A stretch of 64,000 nucleotides of DNA from assembly GCA_963736685.1 (NCBI GenBank), contig CAVTPZ010000015.1:62001-126000 (forward strand), in the 5' to 3' direction. This document shows positions 17,878 to 26,344 of this stretch, one piece after another; the stretch's first letter is position 1; every line of letters begins with the position of its first letter. Source of the stretch: DASUPK01 sp963736685. Lineage in GTDB: Bacteria; Actinomycetota; Thermoleophilia; Solirubrobacterales; 70-9. The notes under the pieces were generated by a model, which had not been told where the DNA came from, searched no databases, and was given only the letters and a program-made list of their open reading frames with translations. The position numbers and the translations under genes were made by a program.

Positions 17878-19680
17878 ATGGACCGAATCAGGAACTTTTC
17901 GATCATCGCCCACATCGATCACGGCAAGTCGACGCTCGCCGACCGCATCCTCGAGCTCACCGGGGCGGTCGATGCACGGACGCACATGCCGCAGATGCTC
18001 GACTCGATGGACCTCGAGCGGGAGCGTGGCATCACGATCAAGGCTCAGGCAGTCCGGGTCGCCTACCGGGCCGCCGACGGCGAGACGTACAACCTCCACC
18101 TGATCGACACCCCCGGTCATGTCGACTTCTCCTACGAGGTCTCGCGCAGCCTCGCGGCGTGCGAGGGCGCTCTGCTGGTCGTCGATGCCGCGCAGGGCGT
18201 GGAGGCGCAGACCGTCGCCAACGCCTACGCCGCGATCGATGCCGGACTCGAGCTGATCCCGGTCCTGAACAAGGTGGATCTGCCGGGTGCCGATCCCGAA
18301 GGGGTCGCCACCCAGGTCGCCGACCTGCTCGGCGGCGATCCATCAGATGCCCTGCGGATCTCGGCGAAGACCGGGGAGGGCGTCACCGAGGTGCTCGAGG
18401 CGATCGTCCAGCAGATCCCGCCGCCGCAGGGTGAGCCGGAGTCGCCGCCGAGGGCCCTGATCTTCGACTCCGAGTTCGACCAGTACCGCGGCGTCGTGGC
18501 CTACGTCCGCATGGTCGACGGCCGTTTCTCGAAGGACGAGCCGATCAAGGCGATGCAGGCGGGCACCCAGGCCGACATCGACGACATCGGTTTCTTCACG
18601 CCGAAGATGACCCCCGCGAAGGGAATGGCCGCAGGCGAGGTCGGCTACGTGATCACGGGAATCAAGGACGTCACCAAGCTCCGGGTCGGTGACACTCTGA
18701 CCAGCCGGGAGCGGGCTGCGTCCGATGCGCTGCCCGGCTATCGCGAGGTGCGCCCGATGGTCTTCTGCGGGCTCTTCCCGATCGACACCGACCGCTATTC
18801 GGACCTGCGCGATGCGCTCGACCGACTGGCCCTGAACGACGCGGCGCTCTCCTACGAGCCGGAGACCTCCGACGCGCTCGGCTTCGGCTTCCGCTGCGGC
18901 TTTCTCGGCCTGCTGCACATGGACATCGTCCGCGAGCGGCTGGAGCGCGAGTACGACCTCGAGCTGCTCGCGACCACGCCAAACGTCCGTTACGAGGTGA
19001 CCCTGATCAACACCGGAGAGGTGGTCGAGGTCCGGAGCCCGACCGACATGCCCGACCCCGCATCCATCGAGTCGATCTCCGAGCCCTACATCAGGGCAAC
19101 GATCATCACCCCGAACGACTTCGTGGGCCCGGTGATGGAGCTCTGCCAGAAGCGCCGCGGCGAGCATGTCGGGCTGCACTACCTGTCGCCGACTCGGGTC
19201 CAGGTCCAATACGACCTGCCGCTGGGCGAGATCGTGCTGGACTTCTTCGACCAGCTCAAGTCACGCAGCAAGGGCTATGCGTCACTCGACTACGAGCCGA
19301 TCGGCAACCGGCCTTCGGACCTGGTCAAACTCGACGTGCTGCTCGCCGGCGACAAGGTGGACGCCCTCTCGCTGATCGTCCACAAGGCGGCCTCCTACGA
19401 CCAGGGCCGCAACCTGGTCGAGCGCCTCCGGAAGACAATCCCGAGGCAGCAGTTCGATGTCCCGGTGCAGGCGGCGATCGGAGCCAACGTGATCGCCCGA
19501 GAGACGGTCAAGGCGGTGCGGAAGGACGTCACCGCGAAGCTCTACGGCGGCGACGTCAGCCGGAAGAAGAAGCTTCTCGAGAAGCAGAAGAAGGGCAAGA
19601 AGCGGATGAAGCAGGTCGGCGCCGTGGAGGTGCCGCAGGAGGCGTTCCTCGCCGTGCTCGAGATGGACGGGGATGGCTAG
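17878..19680 (+). CDS. lepA: Elongation factor 4 (LepA) GTPase
   Basis: 600 residues, standard length. G1 AHIDHGKST, the switch region RERGITIKAQAV, G3 DTPGHVDF and G4 NKVD are intact. The LepA-specific C-terminal domain includes KKKLLEKQKKGKKRMKQVG. It back-translocates or remodels stalled ribosomes. I chose ATG 17878, which gives the canonical MDRIRNFSIIAHIDHGK start; the longer frame is antisense to the methyltransferase. A TACCCT box lies 12 bases upstream. Confidence 0.96.
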   Translation: MDRIRNFSIIAHIDHGKSTLADRILELTGAVDARTHMPQMLDSMDLERERGITIKAQAVRVAYRAADGETYNLHLIDTPGHVDFSYEVSRSLAACEGALLVVDAAQGVEAQTVANAYAAIDAGLELIPVLNKVDLPGADPEGVATQVADLLGGDPSDALRISAKTGEGVTEVLEAIVQQIPPPQGEPESPPRALIFDSEFDQYRGVVAYVRMVDGRFSKDEPIKAMQAGTQADIDDIGFFTPKMTPAKGMAAGEVGYVITGIKDVTKLRVGDTLTSRERAASDALPGYREVRPMVFCGLFPIDTDRYSDLRDALDRLALNDAALSYEPETSDALGFGFRCGFLGLLHMDIVRERLEREYDLELLATTPNVRYEVTLINTGEVVEVRSPTDMPDPASIESISEPYIRATIITPNDFVGPVMELCQKRRGEHVGLHYLSPTRVQVQYDLPLGEIVLDFFDQLKSRSKGYASLDYEPIGNRPSDLVKLDVLLAGDKVDALSLIVHKAASYDQGRNLVERLRKTIPRQQFDVPVQAAIGANVIARETVKAVRKDVTAKLYGGDVSRKKKLLEKQKKGKKRMKQVGAVEVPQEAFLAVLEMDGDG

Positions 19681-20083
19681 CCCCGAGCAGCGCGAGACCT
19701 TGGCGCGGACCGGGATGGACGCCTTCAACGCAGGCGACTTCGAGGTGGTGCTGGCCGCGCTGGCGAGCGACATCGAGGTCTACGCCTCGCGGGAGATGGT
19801 GAACGCCGGGACCTTTCACGGGCATGACGGATTCATCACGTGGATCACGGCGTGGACCGATGCGTGGGAGGACATCTCGAACGAGGTGACGGAAACGACC
19901 ATCGTCGGAGACCGCCACATCGTCACGGCCATCCACGAGGAGGGCCGGGGACGTGACGGGATCGAGCTGACCATGGAGCTCGCCTTCCTCTTCGACGTCG
20001 GGGACGACGGCCTGTGTCACTTCCTCGCGATGCTCCCGACGCCCGAGCAGGCGATCGAGATGGCCAGGGAGCGGGAGGGTTAG
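19673..20083 (+). CDS. SnoaL-like/NTF2-fold protein
   Basis: 136 residues beginning MASPEQRETLARTGMDAFNA. The pattern of an N-terminal helix, FEVVLAALASDIEVYASREM and TFHGHDGFITWITAWTDAWE is that of the SnoaL-like NTF2 fold, used as small-molecule isomerase, hydrolase or ligand binder. Its ATG lies inside the last codons of lepA (eight-base overlap), so it is translationally coupled to lepA. Its stop codon is interlocked with that of the convergent gene in TTAG. Confidence 0.75.
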   Translation: MASPEQRETLARTGMDAFNAGDFEVVLAALASDIEVYASREMVNAGTFHGHDGFITWITAWTDAWEDISNEVTETTIVGDRHIVTAIHEEGRGRDGIELTMELAFLFDVGDDGLCHFLAMLPTPEQAIEMAREREG

Positions 20084-20700
20084 ACCCGAACCCGTCTGAG
20101 GGGAACGCCGAGCCGTCCCTCGACCTTCGCCAGCGGATCCTTCCCGTTGGCGATCAGCAGCACCACCTCGTCCGCCGGGAAGTCGCGGAGCTCGTCCTCG
20201 AGCGCCTGTGCGGGATCGTGATCGCCGACCGAGCCGCTCACCGGAAGGCCCGCCGCGACGAGAGCGCCGGCTGAACGGGCGAGCCGGGCCTCCGCCTCCC
20301 GACGGGCGTCGTCCTCGGCGGACAGCCAGCGGTCGAGGCGGTGACTCGGGACGGGCACCACCACGCGGACGTCCTTCGGCGTTCCGGCCAGATCCGAAAT
20401 CCGCTGAGCTGAGTCGGCGGTCGCCTCAGCCGTCGCCAAGACCAGGACACGATGCCCCTTGTCCTCGTGCGCGGCGACCTCGATCTTTCGATCAGGGTGT
20501 GCCCGTGAAGCGAAGACGACGAGGGCCGTGGCCGCGATCCCGCCCACGGCGATGCCGATCCCTGCGCCCAGAATGCCGCCGAGCGCCATCGACGCCACGA
20601 TCGCCACGCAGATCAGCCCGATGATCAGGGGAATTGCGAAGGCGCGGAATCTCAGTCCGCCCTCGGGATCGGTGGTGGTCAGGAATGGAGACACACGCAC
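20080..20700 (-). CDS. Hypothetical membrane protein with a cytoplasmic USP-like domain
   Basis: 206 residues from GTG 20700. Two hydrophobic segments (IPLIIGLICVAIVASMALGG and IGIAVGGIAATALVVFAS) near residues 24-65 are followed by a soluble alpha/beta domain. That domain has HRVLVLATAEATADSAQRI, VRVVVPVPSH and EVVLLIANGKDP, suggesting a universal-stress-protein-like Rossmann fold. No named family. It is convergent with the NTF2-fold gene and divergent from the MaoC pair. Confidence 0.65.
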   Translation of the reverse strand: MRVSPFLTTTDPEGGLRFRAFAIPLIIGLICVAIVASMALGGILGAGIGIAVGGIAATALVVFASRAHPDRKIEVAAHEDKGHRVLVLATAEATADSAQRISDLAGTPKDVRVVVPVPSHRLDRWLSAEDDARREAEARLARSAGALVAAGLPVSGSVGDHDPAQALEDELRDFPADEVVLLIANGKDPLAKVEGRLGVPLRRVRV

Positions 20701-20759
20701 TCGTACCGTAGCCCTGCCTGCGTGGGTCCGGCCCGTCAGCCTAGAATCGCGCGCCTGAG

Positions 20760-21200
20760 ATGCCCGTGAAGACCGACGCCATCGGCAAGCAGTGGCCGGC
20801 GGCGACCTACGAGGTCGCCACCGAGAAGATCCGCGAGTTCGCCGATGCGATCGGTGCTCCCAACCCGGTTCACCACGATCACGAGGCGGCCAGGTCCGCC
20901 GGGTTTCGGGATCTGGTCGCTCCGCCGATGTTCTGCGTCGTCTACAGCGCCCGGGCGATGGGACCCGCGATCCTCGATCCGGACGTCGGGATCAACCTCG
21001 CCACGATGCTGCACGGCTCGCAGGAGTTCGAGTGGGATGAGCCCGTTTGCAACGGCGACCTGATCGAGACGGCGGCCACGTGCACGGAGATCTACGAGAA
21101 GGACGACAAGGGCTTCTACGTCTTCGAGACCATTTCCATGAACCAGGACGGCAGGCAGGTCGTCAAGGGGACCTGGACCAACATCGTCAGGGGAGTCTGA
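20760..21200 (+). CDS. MaoC-like dehydratase, FAS1-type N-terminal half (HadA/HadC-like)
   Basis: 146 residues, hot-dog fold: TEKIREFADAIGAPNPVHHD, then LVAPPMFCVVYSA and LHGSQEFEWDEPVCNGDLIE. This matches the accessory subunit type of (3R)-hydroxyacyl-ACP dehydratases in actinobacteria, which lacks the full catalytic hydratase motif. The next gene, two bases downstream, supplies a partner with DFNPIHID, so a heterodimeric dehydratase is likely. A TAGAAT box ends 12 bases upstream of the ATG. Confidence 0.78.
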   Translation: MPVKTDAIGKQWPAATYEVATEKIREFADAIGAPNPVHHDHEAARSAGFRDLVAPPMFCVVYSARAMGPAILDPDVGINLATMLHGSQEFEWDEPVCNGDLIETAATCTEIYEKDDKGFYVFETISMNQDGRQVVKGTWTNIVRGV

Positions 21201-21201
21201 G

Positions 21202-21606
21202 GTGAGCGACCTCGACAGCCTGAAGCAGGGGGATTCCATACCCGAGTGGAAGGTGACGCCGGACAAGTACCTGCCGCACCGCTACGCCGGCGCCTCGGGG
21301 GACTTCAACCCGATTCACATCGATCCCGAGTTCGCCAAGGCGGTTGGCCTCCCAGGCAACATCCTGCACGGCCTCTGGATGATGGCCCAGGTCGCCAGAG
21401 GGGCCGCTCAGCTGGCCGATGGCGATCCGCGAGCCCTGAAGCGGCTCTCCGTTCAGTTCAGGGGAATGGGCTTTCCCGAGCAGGAGCTGGTCGTCAGCGG
21501 GACGGTGGAGGGGGCCGTCGACGGCCATGTGACGATCGACATGGTCGCTGCGCAGGGCGACAATCAGGTGATCAGGAACGCCCAGGCCGAGCTCGGCGCG
21601 GAATAG
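21202..21606 (+). CDS. MaoC-like dehydratase catalytic subunit (HadB-like)
   Basis: 134 residues from GTG 21202. The hydratase-2 motif YAGASGDFNPIHIDPEFAKA carries the expected Asp and His, followed by GNILHGLWMMAQVARGA. The pair with the preceding gene resembles mycobacterial HadA-HadB, which dehydrates beta-hydroxyacyl-ACP in fatty acid elongation. Here the lipid pathway is unknown. Co-transcribed with its partner, two-base spacing. Confidence 0.78.
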   Translation: MSDLDSLKQGDSIPEWKVTPDKYLPHRYAGASGDFNPIHIDPEFAKAVGLPGNILHGLWMMAQVARGAAQLADGDPRALKRLSVQFRGMGFPEQELVVSGTVEGAVDGHVTIDMVAAQGDNQVIRNAQAELGAE

Positions 21607-21621
21607 CGCGCGCCGCGTTCC

Positions 21622-21627
21622 TATCAT
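21622..21627 (+). promoter_or_regulatory. -10 element of hrcA, leaderless type
   Basis: TATCAT ends seven bases before GTG 21635. No CIRCE inverted repeat (TTAGCACTC...GAGTGCTAA) is present around it. Confidence 0.5.
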
Positions 21628-21634
21628 CAGCTCT

Positions 21635-22663
21635 GTGCTGACAGAGCGACAGAGCAAGATCCTGAGGCTGCTGGTCGAGCGCTACGTCGATGACGGGCGC
21701 CCGGTCGGCTCGCACGCCCTCGCCAACCGCGATGACGTCGACTGGAGCGCCTCGACCGTGCGCGCGGAGCTCGCGAGCCTCGAGGAGGGGGGCTTCCTCA
21801 CGCATCCCCACACCTCGGCCGGTCGCGTGCCGACGGACACGGGTTATCGCTTCTACGTCGAGCGGCTGCTGGCGCGGCAGGACCGGTTGCCGCAGCCGGC
21901 CCCGGGCGAACTGGGAATCTCCCGCATGCGGCGCGAGGTCGACGTGGCGATCCGGGAAACGACTTCCACGCTTTCGCAGGTCACGGACCTGGTCGCGCTG
22001 GTCACTGCGCCGCCGCTGCACACGGCCACGATCCACCGGATCGAGGTGCTGCTCCTGCAGCCGAAGGTTGTGATGGTGGTCGTGATCGCCTCCAACGGCG
22101 GGGTCACCAAGCGCGTCTTCACGTTCGACGAGGAGGTGGACACCGGCCTTGTCGAGTGGGCCGCAAGCTACCTGAACGAGCGGCTCGCGGGCCTCGGCCT
22201 GGGGGCGCGCATGGCGGCCGATCGCGTCCGCGATCCCGAGCTCGGCCCGGCCGAGACGGGCTTCCTCGCCGAGATCTCCGGCGCCTTCACCGACCTCGAG
22301 GAGTCCGCCGAGGACACGCTCTACGTCGACGGCACGGCGCGCCTGCTCTCCGAGGAGCATCTCCAGGATCTGCCGCACGCCGACGAGTTGATGCGCGCGC
22401 TCGAGCGCCGGGTGAACGTCCTGCGCGCGCTCAGGACCGCACTTGACCGCCGCTCGGTCTTCGTCTGGATCGGCGGCGAGAACCCGGCGCCGGAGCTCCG
22501 CTCGGTGAGCGTGGTCGGCGCCAACTACGGCCTCGGCTACCGCAACCTCGGGTCGGTGGGGATCATCGGCCCGCTGCGGATGGACTACGCGACCGCGATC
22601 GCCAACGTCAGGGGCGCGGCCGGCGAGCTCTCCCGCTTCTTCGAGACGGTCTACGACGAGTAG
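21635..22663 (+). CDS. hrcA: Heat-inducible transcription repressor HrcA
   Basis: 342 residues. The N-terminal winged helix (LTERQSKILRLLVERYVDDG, VGSHALA, ASTVRAELASLEEGGFL, HPHTSAGRVPTDTGYRFYV) is typical. The GAF-like core and C-terminal SVGIIGPLRMDYATAIANV also fit HrcA, which represses groE/dnaK operons through CIRCE sites. It starts at GTG with a TATCAT box seven bases upstream. dnaJ follows nine bases after the stop, but dnaK and grpE are not in the window. Confidence 0.95.
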   Translation: MLTERQSKILRLLVERYVDDGRPVGSHALANRDDVDWSASTVRAELASLEEGGFLTHPHTSAGRVPTDTGYRFYVERLLARQDRLPQPAPGELGISRMRREVDVAIRETTSTLSQVTDLVALVTAPPLHTATIHRIEVLLLQPKVVMVVVIASNGGVTKRVFTFDEEVDTGLVEWAASYLNERLAGLGLGARMAADRVRDPELGPAETGFLAEISGAFTDLEESAEDTLYVDGTARLLSEEHLQDLPHADELMRALERRVNVLRALRTALDRRSVFVWIGGENPAPELRSVSVVGANYGLGYRNLGSVGIIGPLRMDYATAIANVRGAAGELSRFFETVYDE

Positions 22664-22672
22664 GGCTCGGCG

Positions 22673-23749
22673 ATGGCGAAGCGCGACTACTACCAGGTGC
22701 TGGGCGTTGAGCGGAGCGCCTCCGACGGCGAGATCAAGAAGGCGTTCCGGAAACTGGCGCGCGAGCTTCACCCGGACGTGAACGCTCACGACCCGGAGGC
22801 CGAGGAGAAGTTCAAGGAGGCTGCCGAGGCCTATGAGGTGCTCTCGGACAGCGGCCGACGCCAGACTTATGACCAGTTCGGCCACGACGGGCTGCGGTCG
22901 GGCGGCTTCACGCCCGGGGGCGGCTTCGGCAGCATCCAGGACATCTTCGATTCCCTCTTCGGGGGCGGCGATCCCTTCGGCGGCTTCGGCGGCGGCCCCG
23001 CCGCGGGTGCGGACATCGAGACGGTCGTGGAGATCTCGCTGGAAGACGTCCTCGAGGACCAGATGCGCGAGCTCTCATTCGAGGCGGTGGTCGTATGCGA
23101 GCGCTGCCGAGGAAACGGCGCCGAGCCGGGCACGCCGATCGAGACCTGCCCCAAGTGCGAGGGCAGCGGGCAGATCCGCGAGGTGAGTCGCAGCATCTTC
23201 GGCCAGGTCGTCCGCGCCATGCCCTGCGACCGCTGCGGCGGCGATGGGCGCATCCCCGAGACCCCCTGTGAGCGCTGTGATGGGGCCGGCAGGGTGCCGG
23301 AGTCCCGGACGTGGGAGGTGGACATCCCGGCGGGGATCGAAGACGGGCAGCGGGTCCGGATCGCCGGTGCCGGCCATGTCGGGGAGCCCGGGGGGCGGCA
23401 GGGTGACCTCTACGTGGAGATCCGGATCGAGCCGGACGAGCGGTTCGCGCGCCAGGGGACCGAGCTGATCACCCGCGCTGAGGTCCCGGTGACCACCGCA
23501 ATCGTCGGGGGTGAGGTCTTCGTGCCCACTCTCGATGGAGAGCTGGCCGTCGAGGTCCCGGCCGGGACCCAGCACGGCGAGACGACGGTTCTCAGCGGCC
23601 GCGGCCTGCCACCGCTGCACGGCGGGCGACGCGGCGACGAGCACGTGGTGTTCGAGCTCGTGGTGCCCACGGGTCTGGACGACGAGCAGCGAGAGGCCGC
23701 TGAGCGCCTCGCCGAGTCGCTTCAACGACAGCCTTCACAGCGGAGATGA
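22673..23749 (+). CDS. dnaJ: Chaperone DnaJ
   Basis: 358 residues. The J domain carries the HPD motif (LARELHPDVNAHDPEAEEKF), followed by a Gly/Phe-rich linker (GGFTPGGGFGS). Four CxxCxGxG-type zinc repeats (CERCRGNG, CPKCEGSG, CDRCGGDG, CERCDGAG) lie in the middle, before the C-terminal substrate domain. It is a full type I DnaJ that stimulates DnaK. Start ATG 22673 is nine bases after hrcA, and the stop overlaps the start of prmA. Confidence 0.96.
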   Translation: MAKRDYYQVLGVERSASDGEIKKAFRKLARELHPDVNAHDPEAEEKFKEAAEAYEVLSDSGRRQTYDQFGHDGLRSGGFTPGGGFGSIQDIFDSLFGGGDPFGGFGGGPAAGADIETVVEISLEDVLEDQMRELSFEAVVVCERCRGNGAEPGTPIETCPKCEGSGQIREVSRSIFGQVVRAMPCDRCGGDGRIPETPCERCDGAGRVPESRTWEVDIPAGIEDGQRVRIAGAGHVGEPGGRQGDLYVEIRIEPDERFARQGTELITRAEVPVTTAIVGGEVFVPTLDGELAVEVPAGTQHGETTVLSGRGLPPLHGGRRGDEHVVFELVVPTGLDDEQREAAERLAESLQRQPSQRR

Positions 23750-24579
23750 TCCGTCTGGCCGTTCGCTGCGCTCCGGAATATGCGGAGGCGGTGATGGCGA
23801 ACCTGCTGGAGCTCGCCCCGAATGGGCTCGAGGAGGAGAGGGGACCGGGCTGGGTCGAGTTCGCGATCTACGGGCCGCCCGGCGAGGTCCCCGACATGGG
23901 TGAGCTTCAGGCCGCCGCCGGGGGCAGCCTCGTCGACGTCACCACCACCGCGGTTCCCGACGACTGGGCGGACCGCTGGGTGGACTTCCACCACCCGATC
24001 GAGGTATCGGGCCGGATCGGCGTGCGCCCGTCCTGGTGGGATCCCAAGCACGGGCTGATCGATGTCGTGGTCGATCCGGGGCGGGCCTTTGGCACGGGTG
24101 GGCATCCGACGACCCGGCTCTCCCTCGCGCTGCTGGTGGAGCTGGAGGAGGCCGGTGAGGCCTCGGGTCCGATCGCCGATTGGGGCACCGGCAGCGGCGT
24201 GTTGGGGATCGCCGCAGCCAAGCTCGGCTGGACGCCGGTCACCGGCTGCGATCGTGAGCTCGCCTCGCTCGAAACCGCAAAGGCGAACGCGATGGCGAAC
24301 GGGGTGGCGATGACGGTCGAACGGCTCGATGTTCGCGAGGGGCCGCCTCCCGTTGCCCCCACTGTCGTTGCGAACCTGACCGGGAACCTGCTGCGCGATT
24401 GCGCAGGCCACCTGGCCCAGACCGGAGAGGCTCCGGACACCCTGGTCTGCTCGGGGATGCTGGAGACGGAGATGGACGAGGTCGCGGGGGCCTTCGCCCC
24501 GACGGGGCTCCGGGAGTCGGCGCGCCGCATCGAGAACGACTGGGGAGCCCTGCTGATGCGTGGCGGCATGGGCAGCTGA
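23746..24579 (+). CDS. prmA: Ribosomal protein L11 methyltransferase
   Basis: 277 residues. The N-terminal recognition domain is followed by the PrmA-specific FGTGGHPTTRLSLALL and the SAM-binding motif WGTGSGVLGIAAAKLGW. The catalytic-domain end is VVANLTGNLL. It trimethylates L11. The first ATG overlaps the dnaJ stop and the prmA stop overlaps the murI ATG (TGATG), giving a tightly coupled dnaJ-prmA-murI unit. Confidence 0.92.
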   Translation: MIRLAVRCAPEYAEAVMANLLELAPNGLEEERGPGWVEFAIYGPPGEVPDMGELQAAAGGSLVDVTTTAVPDDWADRWVDFHHPIEVSGRIGVRPSWWDPKHGLIDVVVDPGRAFGTGGHPTTRLSLALLVELEEAGEASGPIADWGTGSGVLGIAAAKLGWTPVTGCDRELASLETAKANAMANGVAMTVERLDVREGPPPVAPTVVANLTGNLLRDCAGHLAQTGEAPDTLVCSGMLETEMDEVAGAFAPTGLRESARRIENDWGALLMRGGMGS

Positions 24580-25403
24580 TGGCGCCCGGGCCGAGCGCCG
24601 ACCTTCCGATCGCGGTCTTCGATTCCGGTGTCGGCGGGCTCACCGTGCTTCATGAATGTCTCGTCTCACTCCCGGCGGAGGACTACGTCTATCTGGGGGA
24701 CGACGCGCGCTTTCCGTATGGAGCTCGAACCAACCAGGAGCTGCGCGATCACGTCGCGCAGATCAGCCGGTTCCTCCTCGACCGCGGAGCAAAGCTGCTG
24801 GTGATCGCGTGCAACTCCGCCGCCTCGGCGGGCCGGGAGGTCGCGAAGGAGATTGCGGCCGAGACCGGAGTCGAGGTCGTCGCCGTGATCCGCCCCGAGG
24901 CGGAGATCGCCGGCGCGCTCACGCAATCGGGCAACGTGGGCGTGCTCGCGACGCCGGCGACGGTGCGCAGCGGCTCATATCTGCGGGCGCTCTCCCACCA
25001 GCACCGCACCCTGACGATCACCGAGGTGGAGGCGCCCGACCTCGCGGCGGTCATCCAACGTGGCTTTCCGTTCTCCGAGAGCGTCGTCGAGATGGTCCGC
25101 TCCTACTGCGAGCCGCTGAAGCGGGCTGAGGTGGACACCGTGATCCTCGGCTGCACGCACTATCCGCTGGTCGGGCCGATGCTGCAGCGGACCCTGGGGC
25201 GGGACGTGCGGCTGGTCACGGCCGGTCATGCCATCGCCGGGACGGCGCAGCGCGTGCTCGAGGAGGCGGGCCTGGCGAAAAGCGGCAATGAAGAGGGGAC
25301 CTATCGGTTTCTCTGCACCGGGGACGCGGACGCCTTCCGCGAGCTCGGGACCCGCTTCCTCCAGATGCCGCTGGCGGACGTCGAGCATGTCGAGCTGCCA
25401 TGA
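24579..25403 (+). CDS. murI: Glutamate racemase
   Basis: 274 residues. FDSGVGGLTVL near residue 14, the first catalytic cysteine in ACNSAAS near residue 80, and the second in GCTHYPL near residue 190 define MurI, which makes D-glutamate for peptidoglycan. The start ATG 24579 shares bases with the prmA stop. The longer frame upstream is out of register with prmA and is not used. A strong inverted repeat begins three bases after the stop. Confidence 0.95.
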   Translation: MAPGPSADLPIAVFDSGVGGLTVLHECLVSLPAEDYVYLGDDARFPYGARTNQELRDHVAQISRFLLDRGAKLLVIACNSAASAGREVAKEIAAETGVEVVAVIRPEAEIAGALTQSGNVGVLATPATVRSGSYLRALSHQHRTLTITEVEAPDLAAVIQRGFPFSESVVEMVRSYCEPLKRAEVDTVILGCTHYPLVGPMLQRTLGRDVRLVTAGHAIAGTAQRVLEEAGLAKSGNEEGTYRFLCTGDADAFRELGTRFLQMPLADVEHVELP

Positions 25404-25405
25404 GT

Positions 25406-25451
25406 CGTTTGCAGCCTCATGGGGGCTATAGGACCGCCGATGCTGCAAACG
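25406..25451. promoter_or_regulatory. Inverted repeat enclosing a -10 element before the DUF1232 gene
   Basis: CGTTTGCAGC (25406-25415) and its perfect complement GCTGCAAACG (25442-25451) flank 26 bases that contain TATAGG (25427-25432). The arms would bracket RNA polymerase at this promoter, which suits an operator. As RNA it could also form a long-loop hairpin after murI. Confidence 0.6.
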
Positions 25452-25458
25452 GCGGCTG

Positions 25459-25908
25459 ATGGCGGATCTCAGGCCTGAGAACGTCCCGTTCTGGCCCTGG
25501 GGCCTGCTCCTCATCGCGGTGGGTTTGTATGTCGTCTCGGTCGCGGCCCTGATCGCCGCCGGCCGCCGAGAGGACGCCCGAGCCCTGGCGGGATTCATCC
25601 CGGACTGCCTCGTGCTGATCTCCCGCCTCGCACGGGACCGCCGCGTGTCCCGGCCGAGGAGGGTCGCCCTCTTCATTGCCGTGGGCTACCTGGCCCTCCC
25701 GATCGACCTGGTTCCGGATTTCCTCCCCGGGATCGGACAGCTCGATGACGCGGTTGTCCTTGGGCTCGCTCTCCGACTCGTTGTCCACGGCGGGGGAGTC
25801 GACCTGGTCCGTGAGGCCTGGCCGGGACCCGAGGCGTCGCTCACGCTCGTCCTGCGGGCCGCGGGGCTGGAGTCGAACGGCGCAGCCACGCCGCCGACTA
25901 CGCTTTAG
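25459..25908 (+). CDS. DUF1232 (YkvA-like) membrane protein
   Basis: 149 residues. An N-terminal membrane helix (WGLLLIAVGLYVVSVAALIA) is followed by the DUF1232 core: RVALFIAVGYLALPIDLVPD, then FLPGIGQLDDAVVLGLAL. This YLxxPIDLVPDFIPxIGxLDD pattern defines the family, whose function is unknown. The start ATG has no strong ribosome site. A 10-base-pair inverted repeat lies directly upstream. The yqeY promoter box is inside its 3' end. Confidence 0.85.
   Translation: MADLRPENVPFWPWGLLLIAVGLYVVSVAALIAAGRREDARALAGFIPDCLVLISRLARDRRVSRPRRVALFIAVGYLALPIDLVPDFLPGIGQLDDAVVLGLALRLVVHGGGVDLVREAWPGPEASLTLVLRAAGLESNGAATPPTTL
25899..25904 (+). promoter_or_regulatory. -10 element of yqeY-like gene, leaderless type
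   Basis: TACGCT, within the last codons of the DUF1232 gene, ends eight bases before ATG 25913. Confidence 0.45.
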
Positions 25909-25912
25909 CCCC

Positions 25913-26344
25913 ATGAGCATCCTCGAGCAGGTCCAGGAGGACGTGAAGACGGCGATGAAGGCCGGCGAGAAGGAGCGCGTCGGCCAGCTGCGCATGCTCG
26001 TCAACGCCCTCCAGACCGAGGAGAAGGAGGGCAAGGGCGACGAGGTCGCGGCGCTCCAGCGCGAGCGCAAGCGGCGGCTGGACGCGGCCGAGGCGCTCAA
26101 GGAGGGCGATCGGACGGCGCAGGCCGAGGCCGAGAAGGCCGAGGCGAAGCTGATCGAGGGCTACCTGCCCGAGCAGCTCTCCGACGAGGAGCTCTCTGAG
26201 CTGATCGCGAGCGCGGTCGAGGAGTCCGGCGCCGCCGAGCCCAAGGACATGGGTGGCGTGATGAAGGTGCTGATGCCCAAGATCGGCGGCAGGGCCGACG
26301 GCAAGCGCGTCAGCGCCGCCGTGAAGGAGAAGCTCAGCTCTTAG
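25913..26344 (+). CDS. GatB/YqeY-domain protein
   Basis: 143 residues: LEQVQEDVKTAMKAGEKERV, then LRMLVNALQ and the C-terminal IEGYLPEQLSDEELSELIAS with GGVMKVLMPKIGGRADGKRV. This is the YqeY family, related to the tail domain of GatB that binds tRNA; the stand-alone protein has no settled role. ATG 25913 is chosen because the family starts there and the longer frame overlaps the previous gene. The stop overlaps the GTG of phoH by one base. Confidence 0.88.
   Translation: MSILEQVQEDVKTAMKAGEKERVGQLRMLVNALQTEEKEGKGDEVAALQRERKRRLDAAEALKEGDRTAQAEAEKAEAKLIEGYLPEQLSDEELSELIASAVEESGAAEPKDMGGVMKVLMPKIGGRADGKRVSAAVKEKLSS

Noticed and set aside
21600..21640. CIRCE operator before hrcA
   Set aside because: No TTAGCACTC-type inverted repeat can be found.
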